Shown one piece after another: positions 15,330 to 22,503 of a stretch of DNA of 35,863 bases. This DNA comes from an uncultured Ruminococcus sp. (GTDB lineage: Bacteria > Bacillota > Clostridia > Oscillospirales > Ruminococcaceae), in the NCBI GenBank assembly GCA_945868475.1, contig CAMBLM010000017.1:1-35863 (forward strand), read 5' to 3'. The notes beneath the pieces were generated by a model. The model worked only from the letters and a program-made list of their open reading frames with translations, did no database searches and was not told where the DNA came from. The position numbers and the translations under genes are program-made. The first letter of the stretch is position 1; the number at the start of each line of letters is the position of its first letter.

Positions 15330-16316
15330 ATGGCAGAAGGTACAGGATTCCTTAAAACGGTCAACTTTGGCGGATTTGATAAAAAGGACGTACTTGCGTA
15401 CGTTGATGAATTAAATACGAAAATCTACACTCTTCAGGCTGAACTCGATGAGAAGAAGGCTCTTCTTGAAGAATCAGGCAGCGGAAACGGCGTAAACGAC
15501 GAAAAGTATGAGGAGCTTCTTGCAGCTGACAAGGCTAAGATCACGGAACTCCAGACAAATAACGATTCCCTTACGAATCAGCTCGGCACTATCACAGGCG
15601 AACTTGCTGAAAAGGATAAGGAGATCGAAGAACTCAAGGCTCAGAATGCTGCTCTTGAAGAGGAACTTCAGGACGCTAAGAATAAGATTGCCACATCTTC
15701 ACCCGATAACAGTGCTATGGACCTCGGCAATGTATTCCTCGAGGCTCAGAAGTCTGCTAACATGATCGTTACACAGGCTAAGGAAAACGCAAGAAAGATG
15801 GACGAAGACGCTAAGCGTCTTGCAAATCAGGTCGTTGACGATGCTAACGGCAAGGCAGCTACCATCGTCAATAAGGCTGATGAAGAAGCTTCTTCAAAGG
15901 TCAAGGAAGCTAACGCTAAGGCTTCAAAGATCCTTTCCGAAGCTGAGGATAAGTCCAGTGCTATGAAGTCTGCTTCCGAGGCTCTCAAAGCTTCCGTTAA
16001 GGCAGAAGTTGACGAGATTGAAACCAACGTTGCAAAGCTTCGTGAAGTTCTCGAAATGTTCTCAGGCGAAAGCCTTGCAAAGCTTGATGAAGCTAAGGCT
16101 CGCATCGCAGATACACAGTCTATCATCAACGGAAGTACCCCTGCTCCTGCTGTTGAAACACATATTCCGACACCGGCTCCTGCACCTGCCCCTGCTCCCG
16201 CACCGGCTCCTGCGCCTGCACCGTCCGCTCCAAAGGCTAACTTTGGCTTTGATATGAGCGAACTTGAGAGCCTCACAAAGGCAGCCGAAGCCGCTGCAGA
16301 AAGCGAAAACGGCTGA
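15330..16316 (+). CDS. DivIVA-like coiled-coil protein with Ala-Pro-rich tail
   Basis: This 328-aa protein begins GFLKTVNFGGFDKKDVLAYV, which fits the N-terminal lipid-binding region of DivIVA/GpsB-type proteins. It continues as a long coiled coil (about 30-270) rich in K, E, D, A and L, including a run of alanine-rich heptads (about 140-230). It then has an APAPAP low-complexity linker (about 275-300) and a short C-terminal helix. DivIVA proteins mark curved membrane at poles and septa and recruit division or cell-wall proteins. GGAGG at 15317-15321 fixes the start; the longer frame from 15258 lacks a site. The fumarase-beta gene follows after 2 bases, an unexpected partner. Confidence 0.75.
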   Translation: MAEGTGFLKTVNFGGFDKKDVLAYVDELNTKIYTLQAELDEKKALLEESGSGNGVNDEKYEELLAADKAKITELQTNNDSLTNQLGTITGELAEKDKEIEELKAQNAALEEELQDAKNKIATSSPDNSAMDLGNVFLEAQKSANMIVTQAKENARKMDEDAKRLANQVVDDANGKAATIVNKADEEASSKVKEANAKASKILSEAEDKSSAMKSASEALKASVKAEVDEIETNVAKLREVLEMFSGESLAKLDEAKARIADTQSIINGSTPAPAVETHIPTPAPAPAPAPAPAPAPAPSAPKANFGFDMSELESLTKAAEAAAESENG

Positions 16317-16318
16317 TA

Positions 16319-16876
16319 ATGGCGGAAATTTACGAATTGACCGTTGAACAGCTTCCGCAGTATTGCGATAAGCTGCGCATCGGCGACAAAGTTCTGCTCA
16401 CGGGAACTGTCTATACCGCCCGTGATGCGGCGCATAAACGATTTGACGCACTTCTCAATGAGGGCAAACCGCTTCCGTTCGATATCAGGGACGCTGTTAT
16501 CTATTACGCAGGCCCTACGCCTGCCGCTCCGGGCAAGGCTATCGGTTCATGCGGTCCGACCACATCGGGAAGAATGGATAAGTTTGCACCGAGGCTTCTT
16601 GACTGCGGACTCCGCGCTATGATAGGCAAGGGTGAACGCAGTGAAGCTGTAAAAGATGCCGTAAAGCGCAATAATGCAGTTTATTTCTGCGCTATCGGCG
16701 GCGCAGGTGCTTTGGCTGCAAGCTGCATAAAAAAATGTGAGGTAATTGCATTTGAGGATCTCGGCTGTGAGTCGGTAAAAAGACTTTACGTTGAGAAATT
16801 CCCGGTGACCGTTACCGTTGATTCACACGGCGGCGACCTGTTCAAAGAGGGCAGAGCTGCTTACTGCGAAGTCTGA
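16319..16876 (+). CDS. Class I fumarate hydratase / tartrate dehydratase beta subunit
   Basis: The protein (185 aa) matches the C-terminal, beta-subunit domain of iron-sulfur class I fumarases (TtdB/FumA C-terminal type). Visible signatures are LTGTVYTARDAAHKRF, the conserved GPTTSGRMDKFAP and AIGGAGALAA. Together with an alpha subunit holding the 4Fe-4S cluster it would convert fumarate and malate. The alpha gene is usually next to beta but is not found here. The gene starts 2 bases after the DivIVA-like stop and has no good ribosome site of its own, so it is probably translated by coupling. A strong terminator follows. Confidence 0.88.
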   Translation: MAEIYELTVEQLPQYCDKLRIGDKVLLTGTVYTARDAAHKRFDALLNEGKPLPFDIRDAVIYYAGPTPAAPGKAIGSCGPTTSGRMDKFAPRLLDCGLRAMIGKGERSEAVKDAVKRNNAVYFCAIGGAGALAASCIKKCEVIAFEDLGCESVKRLYVEKFPVTVTVDSHGGDLFKEGRAAYCEV

Positions 16877-16888
16877 ATACATAAAAGA

Positions 16889-16925
16889 TAAGCTCCCTTT
16901 TCGGTTTGAAAAGGGAGCTTTTGTG
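16889..16925 (+). terminator. Terminator of the fumarase-beta operon
   Basis: AAGCTCCCTTTTC pairs with GAAAAGGGAGCTT around a 5-base loop, followed by TTGTGTTT. Confidence 0.9.
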
Positions 16926-16939
16926 TTTGCTCATAAGCT

Positions 16940-17527
16940 TTACTTTATATACTGATAAAAAAGTCCGTCACGTGTGCTGTACCGGACGAGAATACCGCTC
17001 ATACCGCGAGGAAAGCGTGTTTCCATATTCCACTCGGGGTAGAATTTGCGGAGAATCACCGTATCATCGCGGAGCAAAGCCGCAAATGAGATGTAGTTCT
17101 CGCGCGTCATTTCGTGTGAAGATGAAACGTATATCTCGTTTTCGATAATTTCCGTGTTAAGCTTTTCGTCGTCCGAGGCTTTCTTCGGTTCGAGTGCTGA
17201 AAGCTTCTTTCCGCAGCAGCTGACGGACGCTTCGGCTGCCGAGAAAACGATGTTTCCGCAGTCGGGGCAGACGTAAAATCTGAGCTTTTTCATATTCCCG
17301 TTTATCAATTCATTTTCCTCCATTTCTCCGTTAATAAGATTTTCCATATCGATGCCAAGCTCCGCCGCAAGCGAGGGGAGAATCGATACATCGGGTGCGC
17401 CGCACCCGCGTTCCCACTTGGAAACCGCCTTGTCGCTGACGCCTATTTTTTCGGCAAGAGCAGCCTGCGTCATCTTTTTCTTTAAGCGCATTGCTCTGAT
17501 GATCTCTCCTGTTCTGATCTGATCCAT
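16940..17527 (-). CDS. XRE regulator fused to a degenerate desulfoferrodoxin-like domain
   Basis: Residues 6-60 form an XRE helix-turn-helix (MTQAALAEKIGVSDKAVSKW). From residue 80 the protein (195 aa) follows desulfoferrodoxin. FYVCPDCGNIV and SCC give the four cysteines (C87, C90, C104, C105) of the desulforedoxin FeS4 centre. Then comes the superoxide-reductase domain with SSHEMTRENYISF and a final YSTRDGLF. In active enzymes the equivalents read HPMTxEHYI and YCNLHGLW. Only H138 of the catalytic iron ligands remains; the other positions are L123, N144, S184 and D187. Reduction of superoxide is therefore unlikely. A metal- or redox-sensing repressor is a reasonable inference. GGAGA upstream supports the start. 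Confidence 0.8.
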   Translation of the reverse strand: MDQIRTGEIIRAMRLKKKMTQAALAEKIGVSDKAVSKWERGCGAPDVSILPSLAAELGIDMENLINGEMEENELINGNMKKLRFYVCPDCGNIVFSAAEASVSCCGKKLSALEPKKASDDEKLNTEIIENEIYVSSSHEMTRENYISFAALLRDDTVILRKFYPEWNMETRFPRGMSGILVRYSTRDGLFYQYIK

Positions 17528-17603
17528 AGCTTTTCTCCTTTCGATGTTTCTATCTTAACACAAATCTAAAATAATTGCAATAAACTAAGCGTAGAGTTGA
17601 TGA

Positions 17604-17632
17604 TTGACAATTCAAAATCAAGGTGCTATAAT
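17604..17632 (+). promoter_or_regulatory. Consensus promoter of the 55-aa membrane protein gene
   Basis: TTGACA (17604-17609), 17 bases, TATAAT (17627-17632). Confidence 0.85.
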
Positions 17633-17639
17633 AAAAATT

Positions 17640-17672
17640 ACCGAGAGAGCAGAGCTGTGTTCTCTCGGTTTT
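17640..17672 (+). terminator. Leader hairpin with T-run (possible attenuator)
   Basis: ACCGAGAGA pairs with TCTCTCGGT around a 12-base loop and is followed by TTTTG. It starts almost at the transcription start and stops just before the ribosome site of the small gene, so most transcripts might end here. Confidence 0.65.
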
Positions 17673-17694
17673 GTCCAAAGGAAGGGATGGTTTT

Positions 17695-17862
17695 ATGAAG
17701 ATCGGAAAGCGCAGAGTTATTGCATATATCAAGCTTTTTTTCGAGGTGCTCGCTGTAATATTTATTGTTGTGCTGATGTTTAAATTCGCTATGAATATGA
17801 CGATCAAAACCGCCGAAGATGTACAGCAGGAACAGTCAGTGACTGTTGAAACAGATCAATGA
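17695..17862 (+). CDS. Small single-pass membrane protein, 55 aa
   Basis: The peptide starts with a basic stretch (MKIGKRRVIAYIK), has one hydrophobic helix (about 14-33, LFFEVLAVIFIVVLMFKFAM) and ends in an acidic, hydrophilic tail. I do not recognise a family. A basic N-terminus suggests the tail faces outward, by the positive-inside rule. GAAGGGA upstream fixes the start at 17695 rather than an earlier ATG. It has its own consensus promoter and an attenuator-like leader, which argues that it is a real, regulated gene. It could be a small regulator of a membrane complex. Confidence 0.65.
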   Translation: MKIGKRRVIAYIKLFFEVLAVIFIVVLMFKFAMNMTIKTAEDVQQEQSVTVETDQ

Positions 17863-17875
17863 TCTTGACAAAAGA

Positions 17876-17920
17876 AAAAGCGGCGCAGTCCATTTTATTA
17901 TGAATGAACTGCGCCGTCTT
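17876..17920. terminator. Bidirectional terminator between the 55-aa gene and coaX
   Basis: CGGCGCAGTCCA (17881-17892) pairs with the TGAACTGCGCCG arm ending at 17916, with T-rich stretches on both outer sides. Confidence 0.85.
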
Positions 17921-18684
17921 TATTTGTTCTTTTCGTAAATTTTTATAAGACCCTTTAAAAGCAAGTCTTTATCGTGAATGACCTTGCGCTTGCAGTAGGG
18001 GATAATGCTGCCCGAAAGTCCGCCTGTGGCAATGACTGTGCATTTCTGTCCAAGCTCTTCCTCAAAGCGGTCGATAACGCCGTCGATAAGTGAAGCCTGA
18101 CCGAAGATTATTCCGCTTTTCATACAATCAACGGTGTTGCTGCTGATAACCTTTTTCGGCGGTTCAAGATTTATCTTCGGAAGCTGTGATGTTCCTGCCG
18201 TCAGGGCGTTGAGCGAAACGTTCACGCCCGGGATTATCATTCCTCCGAGATAGCTGCCTTTGCTGTCGATGACCGAAGCGGTCGTAGCCGTACCCATATC
18301 AAATATTATGAGCGGAGGCTTATATTCCGAAATGCCTGCAACAGCGTCAACGACAAGGTCGCTGCCGAGCTGGGCAGGGTTATCGATGATGATATTGAGT
18401 CCCGTTTTTGTTCCCGGTCCGACGATCTTTGCATCGATGCCTGCAATCTTCTTTATTGCAAGCTTTATCGTGGTCGTTACGGACGGGACAACGGACGAGA
18501 TTATCGCACCGTCGATCTCGTTCTGCCTGATATTATAAAGTTCGAGTATTGTTTTGAACGAGATGGCATATTCGAGTGCCGTGTTTTCGCGCGAGGTGGA
18601 TATTCTTTCGGAAAAGGCGATCTTTCCGTCCTCGCAGCAGCCGATAACTATATTTGAATTTCCTACGTCAATTGCTAAGATCAT
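17920..18684 (-). CDS. coaX: Type III pantothenate kinase
   Basis: CoaX (254 aa) phosphorylates pantothenate in the first step of coenzyme A synthesis. It belongs to the ASKHA fold: the phosphate-1 motif MILAIDVGNSNIVIG opens the protein. GTKTGLNI, PAQLGSDLVVDAVAG and FDMGTATTASVID (phosphate-2 region) follow, then GGMIIPGV and ATGGLSG near the end. Type III enzymes need a monovalent cation and are not feedback-inhibited by CoA. The gene follows the ECF S-component gene by 12 bases on the same strand, with AGGAG upstream. Uptake and phosphorylation of pantothenate are therefore probably co-expressed. Confidence 0.95.
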   Translation of the reverse strand: MILAIDVGNSNIVIGCCEDGKIAFSERISTSRENTALEYAISFKTILELYNIRQNEIDGAIISSVVPSVTTTIKLAIKKIAGIDAKIVGPGTKTGLNIIIDNPAQLGSDLVVDAVAGISEYKPPLIIFDMGTATTASVIDSKGSYLGGMIIPGVNVSLNALTAGTSQLPKINLEPPKKVISSNTVDCMKSGIIFGQASLIDGVIDRFEEELGQKCTVIATGGLSGSIIPYCKRKVIHDKDLLLKGLIKIYEKNK

Positions 18685-18696
18685 AGCTTTTGCTCC

Positions 18697-19320
18697 TTAT
18701 GCTTCAGTTGTCTTGAAATTTGGGATAAGCTTTGCCTTGAGAAGTGCTGTTCCTACTGCACCCGTGACGATGGTCGAAGCGACGATCTCGAAAATAGCAT
18801 TTACTCCGACGAATGCGCACATAAAGGCGAGAATGTTCATTTCTCCGCGCATACCCATTATGAACTCTGTCTTTCCGAACAGCAGCATAAGCGTTGTCAT
18901 AAAGAACAGGGTGTTGAGAAAAGCAGCGGCGAAGCCTGTTATAAAGCAGGAAACGATGCCGTTGGAAACCTTTGATACGAATTTGTTGATGTAGCCGAGA
19001 AGAAGTCCGTCAAGAATTCTCGGTACGAAGCAGGTGATGATCGTGAACAGCGGACTGATGCTGAAAAGCGTCACGCCGAATGGACTTGGAAGACCAATGC
19101 CAATACACTGGAGAAAGCTTGTGAGTCCGAAAACAGCTCCCACAGCTGCACCTCCGACAGGTCCCATTGTAAGCGCTGCGATAGCAACAGGGATAATGTT
19201 GAGCGTGATAGAAAGCGGTCCGATGTTGAGATAACCGAGCGGTGTGACTGACATTACGACGAGAATTGCCGTAAGCAGGCCCATAATTACGATACGGGCA
19301 ATTTTCTGTTTGTTTTTCAT
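18697..19320 (-). CDS. ECF transporter S component, probably for pantothenate
   Basis: This 207-aa membrane protein has about six helices and the S-component pattern (LGYLNIGPLSITLNIIPVAI, then ALTMGPVGGAAVGAVFG). It would bind a vitamin outside the cell and use a shared ECF ATPase module encoded elsewhere. Because coaX follows after 12 bases, the likely substrate is pantothenate (PanT-like); folate or another vitamin cannot be excluded from sequence. AGGAGG sits close upstream. The roughly 100-base leader from the promoter at 19428-19456 has small hairpins, including TCCC-GAAA-GGGA, but I see no known riboswitch consensus. Confidence 0.82.
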   Translation of the reverse strand: MKNKQKIARIVIMGLLTAILVVMSVTPLGYLNIGPLSITLNIIPVAIAALTMGPVGGAAVGAVFGLTSFLQCIGIGLPSPFGVTLFSISPLFTIITCFVPRILDGLLLGYINKFVSKVSNGIVSCFITGFAAAFLNTLFFMTTLMLLFGKTEFIMGMRGEMNILAFMCAFVGVNAIFEIVASTIVTGAVGTALLKAKLIPNFKTTEA

Positions 19321-19427
19321 TGTAAAAATTCCTCCTTGTTATTATTCCCTTTCGGGATACAATACAATAAGCGGAGCTTTTGCGCGCTTTCCTGACGGCA
19401 GAAAGACCTGCAAAGCCCGCAAGCAAT

Positions 19428-19456
19428 ATTATATCATAAAGTTTTGGCTTTTGCAA
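19428..19456 (-). promoter_or_regulatory. Promoter of the S component / coaX operon
   Basis: On the minus strand TTGCAA (19451-19456), 17 bases, TATAAT (19428-19433). Confidence 0.75.
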
Positions 19457-19495
19457 CGATTTAATATATTTTTAACTTTTGGCAGGATCTGTTTT

Positions 19496-19597
19496 ATACT
19501 AAACACCAATTAAAAACTATACAAAAAATCAAGCAAAAACTCTGATATATGGATTTTGCGCAGATTTTTTGTCTATAGTTTTATTGGTGTTTAGTAT
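19496..19597. repeat. MITE-like long imperfect palindrome
   Basis: ATACTAAACACCAAT starts the left arm (19496-19530) and its inverted match ends the right arm (19563-19597). The arms match with a few small gaps. The centre forms a further GCAAAA/TTTTGC stem. It encodes no protein. The rest of the gap up to the tRNA promoter (19598-19828) shows only an imperfect GTAAAAAA/TTTTTTAC hairpin near 19759-19790. Confidence 0.6.
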
Positions 19598-19828
19598 TAA
19601 TACTTGGACGGAATTGTTGCTCTGCCGCAGATGAAGTAAATTTTTGGGGGATATTCTGAATAAGCGGCAAAGCAGAGCTTATTATAAAATAAATATGAGA
19701 AATTTTGTCGTATTTATACATTTTTTAATGCAGGAAAGCCTTCAGTTATAAAAAAAGCTGTAAAAAAGCACGTAAATACGCTGTTTTTTACCTAAAATAA
19801 AAAAATCAAAATTTTTTTGAAAAAAGGG

Positions 19829-19857
19829 TTGACAAGTGCTGTTTATTATGCTATAAT
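19829..19857 (+). promoter_or_regulatory. Promoter of the initiator tRNA gene
   Basis: TTGACA (19829-19834), 17 bases, TATAAT (19852-19857), 37 bases before the mature tRNA. Confidence 0.9.
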
Positions 19858-19893
19858 AATTAAGCAATCTCGTTAAGAGATAAATAAAAACAT

Positions 19894-19970
<77 letters not shown>

Positions 19971-19977
19971 CGTAAAT

Positions 19978-20012
19978 AAGCCGTTTGACGTTTGTCAAGC
20001 GGTTTATTTTTT
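19978..20012 (+). terminator. Element-borne terminator after the tRNA
   Basis: AAGCCGTTTGAC (19978-19989) pairs with GTCAAGCGGTTT (19994-20005), followed by a long T-run. It lies inside element 1 and resembles the terminator next to attR. Confidence 0.88.
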
Positions 20013-20018
20013 TGCTTA

Positions 20019-20067
20019 TTTCTAACACTTTTCTAACAAACACGTTTTTCTAAGCATCTGTTAGAAA
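20019..20067. repeat. Putative integrase arm-binding repeats
   Basis: TTTCTAACA occurs at 20019-20027 and 20030-20038, a variant TTTCTAAGCA follows at 20047, and an inverted copy TGTTAGAAA lies at 20059-20067. They sit between the att site and the integrase stop, where arm-type sites are expected. Confidence 0.5.
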
Positions 20068-20079
20068 ATGTTCGGCAGT

Positions 20080-21231
20080 TTAAAATGTAAACTTTTCATT
20101 GACTGAATTAGCCATTTTTACCTTTTCACTCATATCTACATGGCTGTATGTATTTGCAGTAAGCGTATAATCTGCGTGACCTAACCACTCCTGCACATCT
20201 TTCATAGAATAGCCCATTGATACTAACAGGCTGGCGCAAGAATGCCGTAAGTCGTGAAAACGAATATGCCGTAATCCATTCTTTTTTAACAGCTTACTGA
20301 AGGCATCCGTTACATAATCGGGATTAATTATATCTCCCTTTGCATTAACACAGATAAAACCGTCATATTTGTGGTTATAGCAATTTCCCATTATACTAAC
20401 GTTTTCCTGCTGCTTTTCTAACAGCTGTGTTAGATATTCGGATATTGTATCACATAACGGAAGTATCCTTCTGCTTGTTTCGCTCTTCATTTTGTCCTGC
20501 GATATTGCAGATAATTTTCCGTTATCATCTTTACCACGGATTATCTTATTGCAAATAGAAATGGTTTTGTTATCAAAATCAATTGATTCCCACTTCAAAC
20601 CCAAGATTTCAGAACGCCGTAAACCGTAATAAGCAGCAAATAACACAGGCGTTTCAATCTGAGTGCCTTTTATCACAGTAAACAGTTTATTAAGCTCATC
20701 AATGGTATAGAATGAAGCGTGATACCGTTCACGTTTAGGCTTATCCACCAGATCGGCAACATTTTCTTTTACGAGATTCGTTTTTACTGCATACTGTAAT
20801 GATGTTCTGATAACTCCATGATGTTTAATCACAGTATTAGGCGAAAGTCCCTCATTCATCTTATCCGAATAATATTGCTGAATGTCAATAGGTTTTAGCT
20901 GATTTAACCGCAAGCCCTTTGATTTGAAATATGGGTAAATATGCTTTTCTAACATATGCTTGTAACCGTCATAGGTTGTTATCTGAACTTTGGATTTGTT
21001 TAATTCAATCCATTTTGCCAGAAAATCACAGAATAAATCTTTTGACGGTTCAATATATTCCGAACTGCTGTATTCCGAAATCAAATCATTCAGCATTTGT
21101 TCAGCTTTACGCTTATTGTTTTTTACTTCAAGCCCTGTTGAAATCCACTTCTGCTTTCTCTTGCCCTCCTTGTCTTTGAAATTAAGTACAGCATAATATT
21201 TGCCGTTCTTTTTTTGCAAACTGCCTGTCAT
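20080..21231 (-). CDS. Tyrosine integrase of element 1
   Basis: This 383-aa recombinase has an AP2-like N-terminal arm-binding domain (about 1-60), a SAM-like core-binding domain (about 65-165) and a catalytic domain. The catalytic set is visible: R205 (GLRRSEI), H326 and R329 (HDLRH), H352 (LGH) and Y362 (NTYSHV). It would insert the element at the 3' end of the initiator tRNA gene and, with the excisionase, remove it. The start at 21231 is fixed by GGAGG nine bases upstream; an earlier in-frame start at 21255 lacks support. The gene is complete, so the element may still move. Confidence 0.95.
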   Translation of the reverse strand: MTGSLQKKNGKYYAVLNFKDKEGKRKQKWISTGLEVKNNKRKAEQMLNDLISEYSSSEYIEPSKDLFCDFLAKWIELNKSKVQITTYDGYKHMLEKHIYPYFKSKGLRLNQLKPIDIQQYYSDKMNEGLSPNTVIKHHGVIRTSLQYAVKTNLVKENVADLVDKPKRERYHASFYTIDELNKLFTVIKGTQIETPVLFAAYYGLRRSEILGLKWESIDFDNKTISICNKIIRGKDDNGKLSAISQDKMKSETSRRILPLCDTISEYLTQLLEKQQENVSIMGNCYNHKYDGFICVNAKGDIINPDYVTDAFSKLLKKNGLRHIRFHDLRHSCASLLVSMGYSMKDVQEWLGHADYTLTANTYSHVDMSEKVKMANSVNEKFTF

Positions 21232-21311
21232 TTTTAAAACCTCCGTAAATAACAAACCGTCTGCCGTTTGACTATATTATTATAGCACGACAGACGGTTA
21301 AAATATAGTAA

Positions 21312-21509
21312 TTAATTTGAACACATTAAAAATTCAATCACCCTGAATTTGGGAATAATATGTTTTTTGCCGATTCTTATGCTTTGAATAGTATTTGAAT
21401 TTATAAGCTCATAAGCCTTGTTTTTGCCTATGTGAAGCATTGTTGTTAATTCATCAACGCTTACCACATCGGGATAATTACTGAACATTGTGCTTTCAAT
21501 TTGTTCCAT
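21312..21509 (-). CDS. Excisionase-like small HTH protein
   Basis: This 65-aa protein contains a winged-helix pattern of the excisionase/MerR type: VSVDELTTMLHIGKNKAYEL, then a wing with IRIGKKHIIPKFRVIEFL. Such proteins bend att DNA and direct the integrase towards excision. It lies just upstream of the integrase on the same strand. The ATG at 21509 is preferred because AGGTG lies 3 bases upstream; a GTG two codons earlier would overlap that site. Confidence 0.82.
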   Translation of the reverse strand: MEQIESTMFSNYPDVVSVDELTTMLHIGKNKAYELINSNTIQSIRIGKKHIIPKFRVIEFLMCSN

Positions 21510-21516
21510 ATTCACC

Positions 21517-21951
21517 TCAAAATAAATCTCTTATTTTCTCTAATCTATCTATGACTTCATCAAGCCTGTACTTTGCTTCGATGTGTATATACTCAGGCGG
21601 TTTAAAGTCAATACAGTTGTTTTTTATAACGCCCATTTCAAAATTTTCTATATCATTCTGCATTAGATTAAGCTGCTTTATGTAATATCCGATACCCTCA
21701 TCTGCTCCAAGAGATTTTACGCAATCGGAATAATAGGGGATATCGAGATAGTGGCATATAATAAAAATAGCCTTGTTTTTATCATACTTCAAGGCTAATT
21801 CATCATATTTACGGTCAATACAATCCTTGCAAATAAAGGATTTATGCGTTATTGCACAACGGTAAAACCTGCTTTCACGTTTATCTTTGTCACACCAACG
21901 GCATTTGTACACCGCTTCAGGCTCTTTCTTTATAACTTTTTTCTTACTCAT
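21517..21951 (-). CDS. Phage-like zinc-binding hypothetical protein
   Basis: The 144-aa protein opens with a basic stretch and a likely zinc site: CRWC (17-20) and CKDC (41-44). A helical region follows (KAIFIICHYLDIPYYSD) and an acidic, coiled C-terminus. Proteins with this layout occur in Clostridia phages next to packaging or head genes, from memory; the role is not known. Its ATG overlaps the stop of the upstream gene by one base (TAATG), so the two are translationally coupled. The excisionase gene starts only 7 bases after its stop. Confidence 0.7.
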   Translation of the reverse strand: MSKKKVIKKEPEAVYKCRWCDKDKRESRFYRCAITHKSFICKDCIDRKYDELALKYDKNKAIFIICHYLDIPYYSDCVKSLGADEGIGYYIKQLNLMQNDIENFEMGVIKNNCIDFKPPEYIHIEAKYRLDEVIDRLEKIRDLF

Positions 21952-22367
21952 TACTTAACATTAATACCTCTCTTTTTCAAGCCCTGCTTCAAAGCTTCAA
22001 CATGATCGTTGTTTTGTTCAAGTTTTTCTTTACAACAAGCATACATATCACGTTCAAAAGGCTGATTTCCCCAACCATTGACAATAATTTCATCAAGGCT
22101 GAAATCCCTGCGCCCATTATCTAACGGAGCAACATCACGGACAACAATTCCATTCGGTATTTCTGTAACTTCCATATTGTCCTTGTCAATAAGACCGCCA
22201 TTCTGCATACGTCTTTTGTAATACATAGGATTATAAGCATCATATACGCTTGTCTGCACCGCTTCAGCCATATTTTCTTTTACAGCATCGGCAACTTCAT
22301 TAACCATTGTGTCTTGTACCTGCTTTTCTATGTGCTTAAACAGGCTATCTATGTTTTTGAATGTCAT
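21951..22367 (-). CDS. Phage structural-like hypothetical protein, 138 aa
   Basis: The sequence has a helical N-terminus (IEKQVQDTMVNEVADAV) and a central YNPMYYKRRMQNGGL motif. The C-terminal stretch is ALKQGLKKRGINVK. This arrangement recalls a family of small phage head-tail or neck-region proteins of Clostridia phages, from memory and not proven. The gene is intact and coupled by a one-base overlap to the zinc-binding gene downstream. The ribosome site (GAG about 5 bases upstream) is weak. It is one of few signs that element 1 derives from a tailed phage. Confidence 0.65.
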   Translation of the reverse strand: MTFKNIDSLFKHIEKQVQDTMVNEVADAVKENMAEAVQTSVYDAYNPMYYKRRMQNGGLIDKDNMEVTEIPNGIVVRDVAPLDNGRRDFSLDEIIVNGWGNQPFERDMYACCKEKLEQNNDHVEALKQGLKKRGINVK

Positions 22368-22409
22368 TTTCTCACTCGCTTTCTTATTTTTATGAATTGT
22401 GAAAATAGT

Positions 22410-22447
22410 AAGTCCGCAAACAACGCAGGTACGTCATTTACGGACTT
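22410..22447. terminator. Hairpin between the AAA ATPase and the phage-like pair
   Basis: AAGTCCG (22410-22416) pairs with CGGACTT (22441-22447), with inner AAA/TTT pairs. TTTTTT follows on the plus side; the minus side tail is weaker. Confidence 0.6.
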
Positions 22448-22503
22448 GATTTTTTGAATGAAATTTTTATTTTATTATATTATTGACGTCTTGAGAATCA
22501 CAG

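Noticed and set aside
15827-16435. Minus-strand frame with Gly-Ala repeats opposite the DivIVA-like gene
   Set aside because: The repeats are the complement of the Ala-Pro linker; it has no ribosome site.
19330-19425. Riboswitch in the leader of the S component / coaX operon
   Set aside because: Small hairpins exist, but none fits a riboswitch consensus that I know.
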